The notes under the pieces are model-generated. The model made no database searches and had not been told where the DNA came from. It worked only from the letters and a program-made list of their open reading frames with translations. The translations under genes and the position numbers were made by a program. A stretch of DNA of 16,474 bases, from the NCBI GenBank assembly GCA_027943245.1, contig JANDJZ010000102.1, positions 1 through 16,474 on the forward strand, read 5' to 3'. Below, one piece after another: positions 8,047-16,474 of the stretch; within the stretch, counting starts at the first letter, position 1, and every line of letters starts with the position of its first letter. This DNA comes from Acanthamoeba sp. SK_2022b. Lineage: Eukaryota > Discosea > Longamoebia > Acanthamoebidae.

Positions 8047-9844
8047 ATGAACACATTTCATACCATCAACCTCACCACTGATGTTCTAGCATCTGATCTC
8101 ATGGGTCCCATGCTCTCCATGACACTAGCAGGTTCATTGCATGTGCCCACTCCCCACCATATTCAGTCTCCCAGCTGAAAGCCTGTTCTGCTGTGCGCCA
8201 CAAGTACACCTCATGCAATGAACATGAACAGAGTGTCATGATCATCACCATCATGTCCACCTCATTCTCTCCCTCCAGCTCAAGGATGGATTTGCGCCTA
8301 CTTGGTCATTCTGTGTGTAGTAGAGCTTTTCGCTTTGCCTTTGGTTTCAGCAGTGCAAAAAGATCTTCCTGGCTGGCGGTTCTGTGCCCATTCATGGCTC
8401 CAAAGGCATACCACATCCAACTGAAGCACATGACAACTCCCATGTTTGGCTTGCCTCCTTCATTGATATTGTGGGTGATCACTTGCCTGATGGCACCATC
8501 CATCTGCCAGTTGCCATGACCTGGAAGGATGTTCACACCATCTGTTATGCTAACCACCCACCTGACACTCCCCTCCTTACCTACTCCCCCTTTGTAAAGC
8601 ACATTGCTGACCATTTCACTAATGTAAAGCTACTCCATGCCCCTCGCCTGGGCAAGTGCACCAGATGCTTGGAGCTCCAGCAGCTTCATTTATGGGCCAA
8701 GTCAGCTGCTGAAGCTGCTGCTTATCTTGCCTTTCACCTCAACCTTGCTTGTTCTGAATGTCTCTCCAACAAACACACGGCCAACATTGCATGTCCCAGC
8801 CAGTTTGTGAGTGTCAACTTTGACTACTCCAACCCCTGCCTCTGCCCACTCACTATCCCCTCCCCAAGAGCTGGATGCACTTAACCACAGATACCCCATG
8901 TGTTTGGCCTGCTTGATCATGCCTCTGGCAAGCACCTCTATAGTCACCCTCAGCATTCCTGGCCCAAGGACTCCAACCTCATCATCACCACCCTCTTCAA
9001 CCACTTGTGTTCTCGCCTTTCTGCCATCCCAGCTGATCGCCCACGCCCACACACTCTCTACCTCCCAGGCTGACAACTGCTATGCTGGGAACAAGAACAC
9101 ATTCGTCCTCTGTTCTTGTAGGTCTTGACATCTTCAAGGATGTCTTTCAGCTTTCTGCTTGTGGGACACCCCATGAGGACAGTGATCAGCTCTTCTCCAC
9201 AGTCCAGACCAAGTTTTGCCACACCAGCATCCACACACCCTCAGATGTGGAACCCCTCCTTTTTCCTAATACGTTTAGGTCTGACATATATCTACATGCT
9301 TGCTGCTGCACAGCCATTTGGACGAGTTCTTGCAGTCTGTCTACACTGAAGAGGGCTCCTCTCCCAAGTTGAGCATTCTCAACCAAGCCTGGGACTGGAA
9401 GTCTTGGTTGGCCAACTGGATGCACCACATCACAGGCCACTCTGAACCCCATGTCTTCCACTTCTTCAAGAATGCTGATGGTTGCGACGAGACAAGGCTT
9501 TCCACACATCAGGTGAATGGTCACAAGCCTATCAGCTGCTCAGTTCCATGCCCAATGGTGAGTTTGTCTCCCCTCTTAACTTCACCTCCTTTCATATTGT
9601 CATCCCTCACAATCTGATCCTGCAGATGTTCCCTACACACTCCCACCACAAAAGCCCTGATGCAGAAGTCCTGCTTGAAATGCAAGCCCATTGCAAAGAA
9701 CTGCTCTTCTTGCACTCTGAGCTTGCAGAGTGGCAGCAGGTTCATGATTTGGAGAGTGCTGAGGCTGCCTCCCCCACTCCCATCCAGATTCGAACCATGT
9801 TTCATTCTCTCACTCCACACACTGCTGCTGCCTCTCAGCTTTGA
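8047..9844 (+). pseudogene. Degenerate transposon-associated gene resembling the DUF7869 family
   Basis: A relic of a eukaryotic mobile-element protein of unknown biochemical role. ATG 8047 opens a 43-codon frame (MNTFHTINLTTDVLASD) that ends at 8178, and the match continues in other frames. Recognisable parts in order are VCSRAFRFAFGFSSAK (about 8312-8360), a glycine/histidine stretch VPIHGSKGIPHP, a segment ending in LGKCTRCLELQQLHLWAKSA (about 8650-8710), DNCYAGNKNTFVL (about 9072-9110), a VGH...HEDSDQLFS motif (about 9160-9198), and WLANWMHHITGHSEPHVF (about 9405-9458). The Asp-Asn-Cys plus Asn-Lys-Asn motif and the GH-HED-DQLFS motif are what I remember of DUF7869 proteins; the assignment is from memory of motifs, not a search. 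At least four frameshifts or stops occur, and the usual VGHTHEDIDQ stretch is broken. The last segment ends with TGA at 9842-9844. Confidence 0.6.
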
Positions 9845-10136
9845 ATTCAACCCTGTTCAAGGGGTAAGCAAACACACTTTACATGAAAAATATTCTCGGT
9901 ACTAGCTCTGTCACCCTCAGTAGCTCAAGCCCCTTTTATGTACAGCTTTTGAGCCTGATGGGTGTACATCTCTCAAAACTTGCCCAAAAAGGAGTCACTG
10001 TCTCATTTCCTTGAACACCAGGTTTCCAATTCAACCATTTCGCAACATGTTCAACTTTGTCCCTTGTGCTGCAAGCATATCAACAATTAAAGCTTCAATT
10101 CTGCCCTTTATCTGTGCCTTCGCCCAAACAGGAGAT
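9845..10136. other. Interval without a supported gene
   Basis: No convincing reading frame or RNA gene. A gtaagc at 9864 after a protein-like stretch could be a splice donor of the preceding gene, but no partner exon was found. Confidence 0.4.
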
Positions 10137-10861
10137 CTAAAAATTCCTATCAACCCATTTGCCTTGTGTGTAGGTCTGAAGAAGCTTGTGTGTACGTGCA
10201 ATGGAAGCTTGTGTAGGTTCTGAAGAAGGTGGGTGCAAAGTGTGTTCCTGGCATAGTGTACATGTACACAGTGATATTGTCAGCTTTGCATTGTCATATC
10301 TTTCCATCACATATGTGTACATGGTGAAAAGAAATTCATGGAGATGCATTGGGCAGCTGCATACCCTGGTTGGAGTGGAAGATGTTTGAAGTTGCATGGT
10401 TGTACAAAGTTGGGATTGTGGAGGAGTGGTATGCTGGCAAGAGGAAATTGCCTCCAAAGCACCAATCCATTTAGTGATGTCAGCTGCATTGCCAAAAAAG
10501 AGAAAGCTATTGATGGTGTCGTTGATGAGTTTGCACTTGGGTTCAGCTGGCTTGAGAGCAGATGTGCAGATGTGGTAGCTGTAATTAAGCTTGAAGCAGG
10601 CCAGCATTGGAGTTCCATGAAGAGGCCTGTAGTTGAGTATGCTGTGCTGTTTGGGAGAAGCTGGAGTCATAATGGCCTGCAGAAGGTACTTGTAGAACTG
10701 GTAACCTGTTCCCTCACATAGGTTAGACACTGAGAATACAAGTGTTGGTTGAATGACTTCATGAACCCAGGGTCCACTTCTTGATAGTCACCTTCCTTGT
10801 ATTGCAAATCACCCACTCTTGCAGGCTGCTTGGAGTGCTGGCAGTGAGAGAGCAACAACAA
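10137..10861 (-). pseudogene. Unrecognised coding remnant, minus strand
   Basis: Unrecognised. Two overlapping minus-strand frames look protein-like and probably belong together. One, from about 10840 downward, reads KQPARVGDLQYKEGDYQEVD. The second, from about 10730, reads NLCEGTGYQFYKYLLQAIM, later KPAEPKCKLINDTINSFLFF and NAADITKWIGALEA. A frame change near 10745 joins them. After about 10440 the sequence becomes low in information. A possible splice acceptor (CTCACTGCCAG) lies just upstream of the first piece. The plus strand is also open over 10338-10721 but reads less naturally. Given its neighbours, it is probably part of a mobile element. Confidence 0.35.
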
Positions 10862-11039
10862 GTAGACATGTTGCTGATGAGGATGATGTTGTTAGTACTG
10901 GGGTGGTACAAAGAAATGAAAAACTCCCCCTGTTCTTCTTGAAAAAACCCTCTTTTTTGTGGACAACCCCCCCTTCAAGCCAATCCAGAGTTTGTTGTAT
11001 GCTGATTGGCTCCCTTTGTAAAGCCTCATGCGCCTGAGG

Positions 11040-12095
11040 AAATTCGAATTTTCGGTGACCATATACTGGATGCATCAGGTTTTCTCTGGTGGTACACCAC
11101 CTCAACTGGCTCATTCTTGACCAAATCTGTGGTTTTGAAAACTTCGTCAATGCCCACAGCTCAGTCATCCTGAACGCCTTAGAAAAGGCATTCAACTACT
11201 ACAAGACTGGCTGCTTGCCACACTTCAAACCAACCTACAAACTACAAAGCTCTTTTTGGAGTTCTTGGTATGAAGCACTGTTCTGAATGAAACAGCTTCT
11301 TACAGTTTTAACAAATCCATATACACAGCACATGCAAGAAGGGCAGCAGGCACAAAATCCAGGCACCCTGAGCAAGTACTTTACCACGTTTGACAGCCTC
11401 ACCAAGCATCCTGGCACCATAGAGTAGGGCTCCCAATATATGTCCAGATTGAACCCAATGCACATTGGGTTCTGTGGTTGCTGAATTTTTCATATGTGTA
11501 TCACACCTGATCCACAAGCTCAACAACGATGCTCCAAGCGGCAAGACTCTCATTGATGCACCCTGTTTGTCCCAATGCACATCAGGTTTGCTTTAAAATC
11601 TTTTTTGCACTGCATTATGACTTCATGATCAAACATCATTTTTCCAACATGATGTGCACTGGGTTCATTCTATCACTCTCCTCCACCTTTTTTGCAGAGG
11701 ACTTCTGGAATATTTTGACCAACTACTGGCACAGTGTGGAGGAACAGCTTCATGCCTACATGGAGGCCTACCAAGAAGCTCAAACCGCCCAGTGCCACCT
11801 GCTGGACAAGAAAACACTCAGGTCCCTCTACAAGGACATATGCCTCAGCCAGAACATCCTAGCCAACGAAAGTGGCCACTTCAAAGTCACACAAACAGAG
11901 ATTCATGAGTCTGTGGCTGAGTGCTACAAGGGCCATCCCTATGATAAGCGTATGAAGTGACTCATCCACACTGAGGCCAAGGAGAGCAGTGAATCCAAGA
12001 TAGCAGCAGAGGAAGCCTTCTCCACTGCTGCCACAGAAGCCAAGAGGTGCCATCCAACTCTTCACAACCCCTCGATCATCACTACTGCACGCATG
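11040..12095 (+). pseudogene. Unrecognised spliced coding remnant, plus strand
   Basis: Unrecognised. Protein-like pieces on the plus strand are NWLILDQICGFENFVNAHSS with NALEKAFNYYKTGCLPHFKP (about 11100-11265), GTLSKYFTTFDSLTKHP (about 11370-11420), and a long exon from 11698 (DFWNILTNYWHSVEEQLHAY, then LLDKKTLRSLYKDICLSQN). The last exon starts after a polypyrimidine-CAG acceptor (TTTTTTGCAG) and would split a Glu codon as G|AG, as the introns of the 4.4-kb element do. A TGA at 11958-11960 interrupts a frame that then continues as EAKESSESKIAAEEAFSTAA. Three palindromes lie in the presumed intron before 11698. It may be a relative of the gene inside the 4.4-kb element, judged only by shared intron style and palindromes. 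Confidence 0.4.
11452..11665. repeat. Three 20-bp palindromes, GGTT-ended subtype
   Basis: Copies are at 11452-11471 (aacccaatgcacattgggtt), 11569-11588 (gtcccaatgcacatcaggtt) and 11646-11665 (aacatgatgtgcactgggtt). They keep the same core pattern, but the right end is GGTT instead of GATT. No intact CpG remains in any of the three. They precede the acceptor at 11697, so at least the last is probably intronic. Confidence 0.7.
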
Positions 12096-12165
12096 TGTTG
12101 TGTAACGCGTCTTTTCCAGAAGGGCGCCACTGATCTGTTGGAGCGTGCGTGCCCGCAAGCTGTGG

Positions 12166-13956
12166 ATGAGCGAGTTTGACCCGCTCCCCGCCGCATCATC
12201 CAACTGCGCCCTATGTGGGGTACTTAACGTACGCATACTTATCATCAATGAAATCAGGTGGTCCTCATTTATCGTTCCTGTTATCTCTTACACTTGGCTC
12301 AGAATCTGTACGTCCACTCGCTGATCACGGAGGGCGATACCCGGGAATATAATATATGCATCATCAATCCCGAATCAGCGCCCACAAATGACACCGCCCA
12401 GACCGCACTGTACATGCTCTCTCCATTCCATCTTTAATTACCAGCTGACTCCTCTTTTCGTGTCTTTCAGTCAACTAGTCTGTGGCCTGAACAGGATAAA
12501 CACACAATCGTGGCGAAGCTTGAGGCTGACAAGAGTATACTGGTCTTCCTCTCTACGCAGATGCAGCTCCGCATGGCCTCGCTACTGTGTGAGCGTTCTG
12601 CGTTCCGCATGGTGCGTTCGTCATCTCATGTTTTGCCGATATTTCTGACCTCGACGCATGCGCGCGTGTTCAGCACGGCGACTATTACACAATTTCCCCA
12701 CACTTCTGGGCTGCGCTGATGCATTACCAGGCAACCGAAATCCAGCTCGATAAACTGATCGTGAGCCCAGTTCGTGAAGTCTCCCTCGGTAGAGTAATGA
12801 TTGGCTCGTTGGCATTAGTGATTTCGTTATCTTACGAATTATTACCCGCCAATCACAGATCTTGGTCAAGTTTGGCGATCAGGAACTTGCGTCAATAGCA
12901 ATTGCTTGCCTGTTCCTCTACCGCGTCATCAGCCACCTTTGGACACTCTACGTACTTATCTAAATTCATGGCACCTCTCCTTGTTTGAAGGGAGTCAAAC
13001 AGTGTATTTTGACGTGCAGGGTGAATCTGACGAGGGTAGGCGTGGATTGCGGAACATTGCTAGCGGACTCCAGGCCCATGTGGATTGGGTGCTGGCCATG
13101 GCCAACCTGTTCCTCTTTTCCAACCGCAGGAAGGACGCCAACAATGGCGTAAAAGACATAAGCAACGTCATCATGGACTCTGCCTCGGTGAATCCACCCC
13201 AGACTCCGTTTTCCCTATGTTGTTTTGGTTTTGGTTTTTTTTATTATTATTATTATCATTGGTTGTTTGTTGACGCGGAAAAGTCTCCCCTTTCGTGCTC
13301 CTGCAACCTGGCTTCCCCTGTTGCGATTTTTTCAAGTACTACTGCCCCGCCTCAATGTCACATATGTGGTTGATTCAAAGAGAAAGGTTAACCTTGATCT
13401 CCTTTCTTCAGGTACATCAGGAAACATCATCCACACCGGCTTCTTGACTTCGTCCCCGATATCTCCCATGTCTCCATTGATGAACTCTTCGCCGTAGATA
13501 CCACAGCTGCCCCTTGCTGGCCAAGGGGGTCCGAGGCAGCCAGGCCGATTGGATTGCCAGCGCTCTGCACCCAGACCCTGTACACCCCATCTCAGTAGTC
13601 TGACTATGCGAACCCAACTGACCCTACGCTTGCCTCCAATGCAACAGCTACCAGCACATTGGGCTGATCGCTGCGGTGGAGTGGGCCTACAAAACTCTTC
13701 CCGAAGAGGAGATAGCTGGGATGGTGTCGGCCATCCAACATCACCAGCCTTCTTCCAGTAGTAGCCTCTTGCCGGGTCCCTTGTGCCGGGTAAGACGCCT
13801 CTCCTTTCGTGAACGTTGGCCGTAGTTCTTAGATTCATGTTTGTAACACAGGAGCAGTGGACTGTCATCAAAAAGGTCTTAGTGGACAAATATGTCACAA
13901 TGACAGCCGGCGAACAGATGCATGACGAAACCGAGTTGCACCTTGCTCGCTTCTGA
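12166..13956 (+). CDS. Intron-rich hypothetical protein, 11 exons
   Basis: Unrecognised. A consistent gene model starts at ATG 12166 (MSEFDPLPAASSNCALCG) and ends at TGA 13954-13956. Exons: 12166-12228, 12303-12409, 12479-12611, 12674-12760, 12859-12951, 13020-13187, 13337-13365, 13412-13493, 13544-13579, 13655-13789, 13852-13956. They total 1038 bases, or 345 residues. All ten introns are GT-AG, 46-149 bases long, and eight are phase 0. Informative segments include KHTIVAKLEADKSILVFLS, HGDYYTISPHFWAALMHYQ, VKFGDQELASIAIACLFL, GLQAHVDWVLAMANLFLF, LLDFVPDISHVSIDEL, HIGLIAAVEWAYKTLPEEE and WTVIKKVLVDKYVTMTAGE. The first intron could start at 12220 instead of 12229, and the small exons at 13337 and 13544 are the least certain. 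No signal peptide is evident. Base composition is CpG-rich, like the F-box gene and unlike the elements to the left, so I take it as a host gene. Confidence 0.6.
13241..13259 (+). repeat. (ATT)n microsatellite in an intron
   Basis: A run of five or so TTA units following eight T residues, within the 13188-13336 intron of the intron-rich gene. This is the longest intron of that gene. Confidence 0.7.
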
Positions 13957-13985
13957 CAACATTGCGTTAACCATTTTTGTGCCCC

Positions 13986-14078
13986 TTAAAAAAAACACAG
14001 CAGCCTGACCTCATCTTGTTGTTGCGAACGCTCAACAGAGGCGATGTAGTTTAGCAAGTCCTCGTACTCCTTGTTCAT
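13986..14078 (-). CDS. Possible 30-residue reading frame or first exon, minus strand
   Basis: Unrecognised. ATG at 14078 opens MNKEYEDLLNYIASVERSQQ and reaches TAA at 13988-13986, running through a T8 tract. The composition (charged, helical, likely coiled) is more protein-like than chance usually gives. It lies just beyond the stop of the convergent 12166-13956 gene, so a longer spliced gene would have to overlap that gene. It may be a displaced first exon. Confidence 0.25.
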   Translation of the reverse strand: MNKEYEDLLNYIASVERSQQQDEVRLLCFF

Positions 14079-14334
14079 CTTGTACGCTACTCACGCGGTT
14101 GAGCGACGTACGCGCAAGTAGCCACGCAAGAGTCGTCGTGCACGTGTTTGCCTGCGTTTTAGGCCAAGCGGTGCCCAGATTTTTCATGGAGTGGGGGCAG
14201 AAAATTCGCGGAAGGACCGCCACGAAGAGAAGCAAATGGAAGGGCCAAGATTGGTGGCGGCGGCAACAAAAGGAGGGTACCAATGTTGGGGTGGTTAAGT
14301 CTGTGTACACTTGTAGATTACAAAATTGAGGGCG
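14079..14334. other. Intergenic interval between host genes
   Basis: No supported gene. It lies between the downstream end of the F-box/MORN gene and the small minus-strand frame. A plus-strand frame starting at ATG 14186 is basic and probably spurious. Confidence 0.5.
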
Positions 14335-16474
14335 CTACTTGCTGCGTCGCGTCGTGCAAGAAGGCGAGGAGGGCGCCACGTCAAGCGCAAGGTCGACCGC
14401 CGATGAGAGGGCGCGTCCGGCAATCCAGCTTCCGGCCCACACGCGCCTGCCGTCGCGCGGCGAGTAGAGCACGCCCCACCCGTGCGGCATGTCGTCGCGC
14501 CACTCCCCCATGTAGAGCTCTCGTGAGGCCTTCATCCACGCGATGCCCACGCCACACCGCTCTCGGTTCTTCTCGTTGACCTGTCCCACATAGAGGTCGT
14601 CCTTCACCACCATCACGCGCCCGCTCTGGCTCTCCCTCAGTCCGAGCGCGCCGTAAAAGTGGCCGCCACCGCTCGCCTTCAGAGCAACCACGGCACCCGA
14701 CGACGACGGCGACGCCGCATCGGACGAGGCCTTGTGGAAGCGTGTCGCGTAGCCCTCGCGCGTGAGTCGCACCTCGCGGGCCATGGAGTGGAACAGCAGG
14801 CGCGTGCTCTCGGTGTCGCTTATGTGCGCCGTCGGTGCGGCGGCGAGCGCGTAGAAGGGACAGCACAGGATGGAGGCCAGCATCTTGCCCTCGCGCACCG
14901 TCACCGTGCGGTCGGACGACGCCGACGACGATGCCGACGACAACGACGACGACGAAGCCGGCGTGGGCATCGTCGAGCGCGCCACCAGGAACAGCGGTGG
15001 GATGCGAAGCGCGCCGCCCTCTTCCTCGTCGAAGAGTTCGTGGAAGAGGGAGATGGCAAAGAAGAACGAGTGGAGATCGCTGGGATCGTAGCACAGGCAG
15101 AACAGCTCCCGGTCGGCGAGCTTCTGGAACCGAGAGCTGTCCCTGGCGTAGGTGGCCAGGTTGACGTCAAAGAACGACCTGAGGCCGTCGACCTCGCTCT
15201 CGACCCGGTAGGACCCCTCCTGCGACTGGGCGACGCGCTGGTTCACATCCCTGGGCGCGCGGACATGCGCGTTAGGCGCGAGACCGGACTGGGCGCAGGG
15301 CAAGGGAGAGGGAGGGGGTGAGCGGTGCCAGCGGGTACCCGAGCGTCTGCAGGGCGTGCGTCTGGGTGAGGCCGACCGTGGTGGCGACGCTCAGCGCGGA
15401 CTGGACGCTGGACAGGAGGGCCGTCTCGCTGGCCTGGAGCTTGGCCGCCAAGAACGACGACGCGACGCCCGCGTGCATCCTACGAGGGCTACCGGGTTGT
15501 TGCGCGCGCGCGCGCCTGGCTTAGCACTCTTGGGAGGAGGGTGGAACTCACATTGTGTCGAGGGAGGGAGGGGAGGCACCTTCCACTGCCGCTACGGCTG
15601 CGGGGCAGGCTCTGTTCGACGAACGACGTAACGAGCGAAGTGATCTCCACGCCATCCATTCCGTACATTCCCTGAATGGTTGGGCCCTGGTCAGCGCGCC
15701 GTTTCGCCTCCCACCTGCAACCACCGACCGCCGGCGGGCGAGGGGGCGAGGGGGGTGAAGAGGGGGGGTCTATCGTACGATCTTGAAGGGGAGCGGGTCG
15801 GCGGTCCGCTGTCCGATGGTGATGCATGGGATGGAGGGCTCCCGCACGCTCGGCTCCCGCGAGTTTCGACCGCTGCCGCTGCTGCCGCGGGGAGTGACGG
15901 GGTCGCTCGAGCCCAACAGCGCGCTGCTGTTGGCGGCAGCGGGCAGCTTCCAGGGCTCAAAGTAGGCGACGTAGAGTCGATGCCAACTGAAGTGGCCGTC
16001 GTTGCCGCCCGACGACGGGGACGCCTTGTGCTGTGGCCACAGAAGGCTCCGCGTGGAGAGCTTGGTGGCAAAGTGGGCGAACAGCTCGGCGTCCCGGAAG
16101 GCGCCGTGGCCGCCGGCCGAGGAGGCCTCGTAGCTCTGTCGACGCCGGCGGGTCTCGATCTCGCCGCTCTCGTTCTTGGTCAGCGTGCTGCGGCGTCGGC
16201 GGCGCAGCACCGCGCCCTCGGCGCCCGCCGCGCGCTGGCGCTTCTTGAAGAGGAAGCGCCACAGGGCCGGCGAGCAGTAGAGCTGCCGCCACTGCCGCGA
16301 CGCCATCGAGAGACTGCAGAGCGATGCGGCGTCGAGGTAGTGGATGATGAGGAAGACCTCGCGCTCCGACAGCAGCGCGAAGGCGCCGTCGTAGCCGCCC
16401 GCCGGCGAGAGCGACGAGCGCCGCTGTCCGAGCATGCCCGCGTTCTCGCGGTCGCCCCGGTTCTTGCCCTCGAC
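14335..16474 (-). CDS. F-box and MORN-repeat protein, 5' end outside the window
   Basis: Probably a substrate-recognition subunit of an SCF-type ubiquitin ligase; the MORN repeats may give membrane or protein contacts. The model has four exons: 16474-15779 (open to the window edge, with an internal ATG at 16435), 15671-15580, 15479-15339 and 15250-14335, ending in TAG. Introns are GTACGA...TTCAG, GTGCCT...CGTAG and GTACCC...CCCAG, and phases agree, giving 614 residues from the edge. The first acceptor could instead be at 15687. The F-box is near the N-terminus: REVFLIIHYLDAASLCSLS followed by SRQWRQLYCSPALWRFLF. A serine- and arginine-rich stretch follows, then a middle region (FFDVNLATYARDSSRFQKLA, LHSFFFAISLFHELFDEEE) of unknown fold, and MORN units at the C-terminus (LYVGQVNEKNRERCGVGIAW, LYMGEWRDDMPHGWGVLY). 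Codon use is very GC-rich. F-box identity is clear; the splice sites are by eye. Confidence 0.75.
15502..15515. repeat. (GC)n tract in an intron
   Basis: An alternating GC run within the second intron of the F-box/MORN gene, close to its acceptor at 15480. It has Z-DNA-forming potential. Confidence 0.7.

Noticed and set aside
10161..10230. Short direct repeat (tgtgtaggt..tgaagaag) about 44 bases apart
   Set aside because: Only two imperfect copies; no target-site or element context, so it is probably a local duplication.
12779..12809. A 30-base intron at GTAGAG...CATTAG in the intron-rich gene
   Set aside because: Too short to be likely; the 98-base intron 12761-12858 (GTGAGC...CACAG) keeps phase 0 and joins better coding sequence.
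14186..14329. Plus-strand 47-residue basic frame
   Set aside because: Short, low-information, no conserved motif, and located in the intergenic tail of the F-box/MORN gene.
14659..15321. Arg-rich plus-strand frames opposite the MORN exon
   Set aside because: GC-rich DNA leaves all frames open; the minus strand carries clear MORN and phased exons.
1..16474. tRNA, rRNA or viral structural genes
   Set aside because: No cloverleaf, rRNA core sequence, capsid, polymerase or reverse-transcriptase motif was found on either strand by eye.

Overview
The window is eukaryotic nuclear DNA. Genes are split by short GT-AG introns, reading frames are interrupted in a transposon-like way, and the right end carries an F-box/MORN protein of a kind common in free-living protists. 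The GC-rich coding style, short introns and F-box/MORN architecture would suit an amoebozoan such as Acanthamoeba, but this is inference and no marker gene fixes the species.

Layout. Positions 1 to about 12,100 are a pile-up of decayed mobile DNA with few CpG dinucleotides. (a) 1-4429 is an element with terminal inverted repeats of about 630-650 bp. It encloses a degenerate multi-exon gene on the minus strand for an acidic protein, and each terminal repeat carries a small outward-facing reading frame. (b) 5038-7660 is a frameshifted Mutator-like (MULE) transposase with recognisable catalytic positions and a SWIM zinc finger, followed by a degenerate 12-bp tandem repeat. (c) 8047-9844 is a degenerate gene resembling the transposon-associated DUF7869 family, with a TATA box just upstream. 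(d) About 10,137-12,100 holds unrecognised coding remnants on both strands.

Across (a), the gap before (b), and (d) lie 15 copies of a 20-bp imperfect palindrome. Their differences fall almost only at five dinucleotide positions that read CG, TG or CA and never TA, so the ancestor was probably a CpG-rich palindrome that decayed by cytosine deamination. Many copies sit in introns.

After about 12,100 the DNA becomes CpG-rich and looks like host sequence. A gene at 12,166-13,956 (+) is invisible in any single frame, but its eleven exons join in a consistent frame across ten GT-AG introns to give about 345 residues. It is unrecognised. From 14,335 to the right edge (-) is a four-exon gene for an F-box plus MORN-repeat protein whose 5' end lies outside the window. 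No rRNA, tRNA or CRISPR array was seen.
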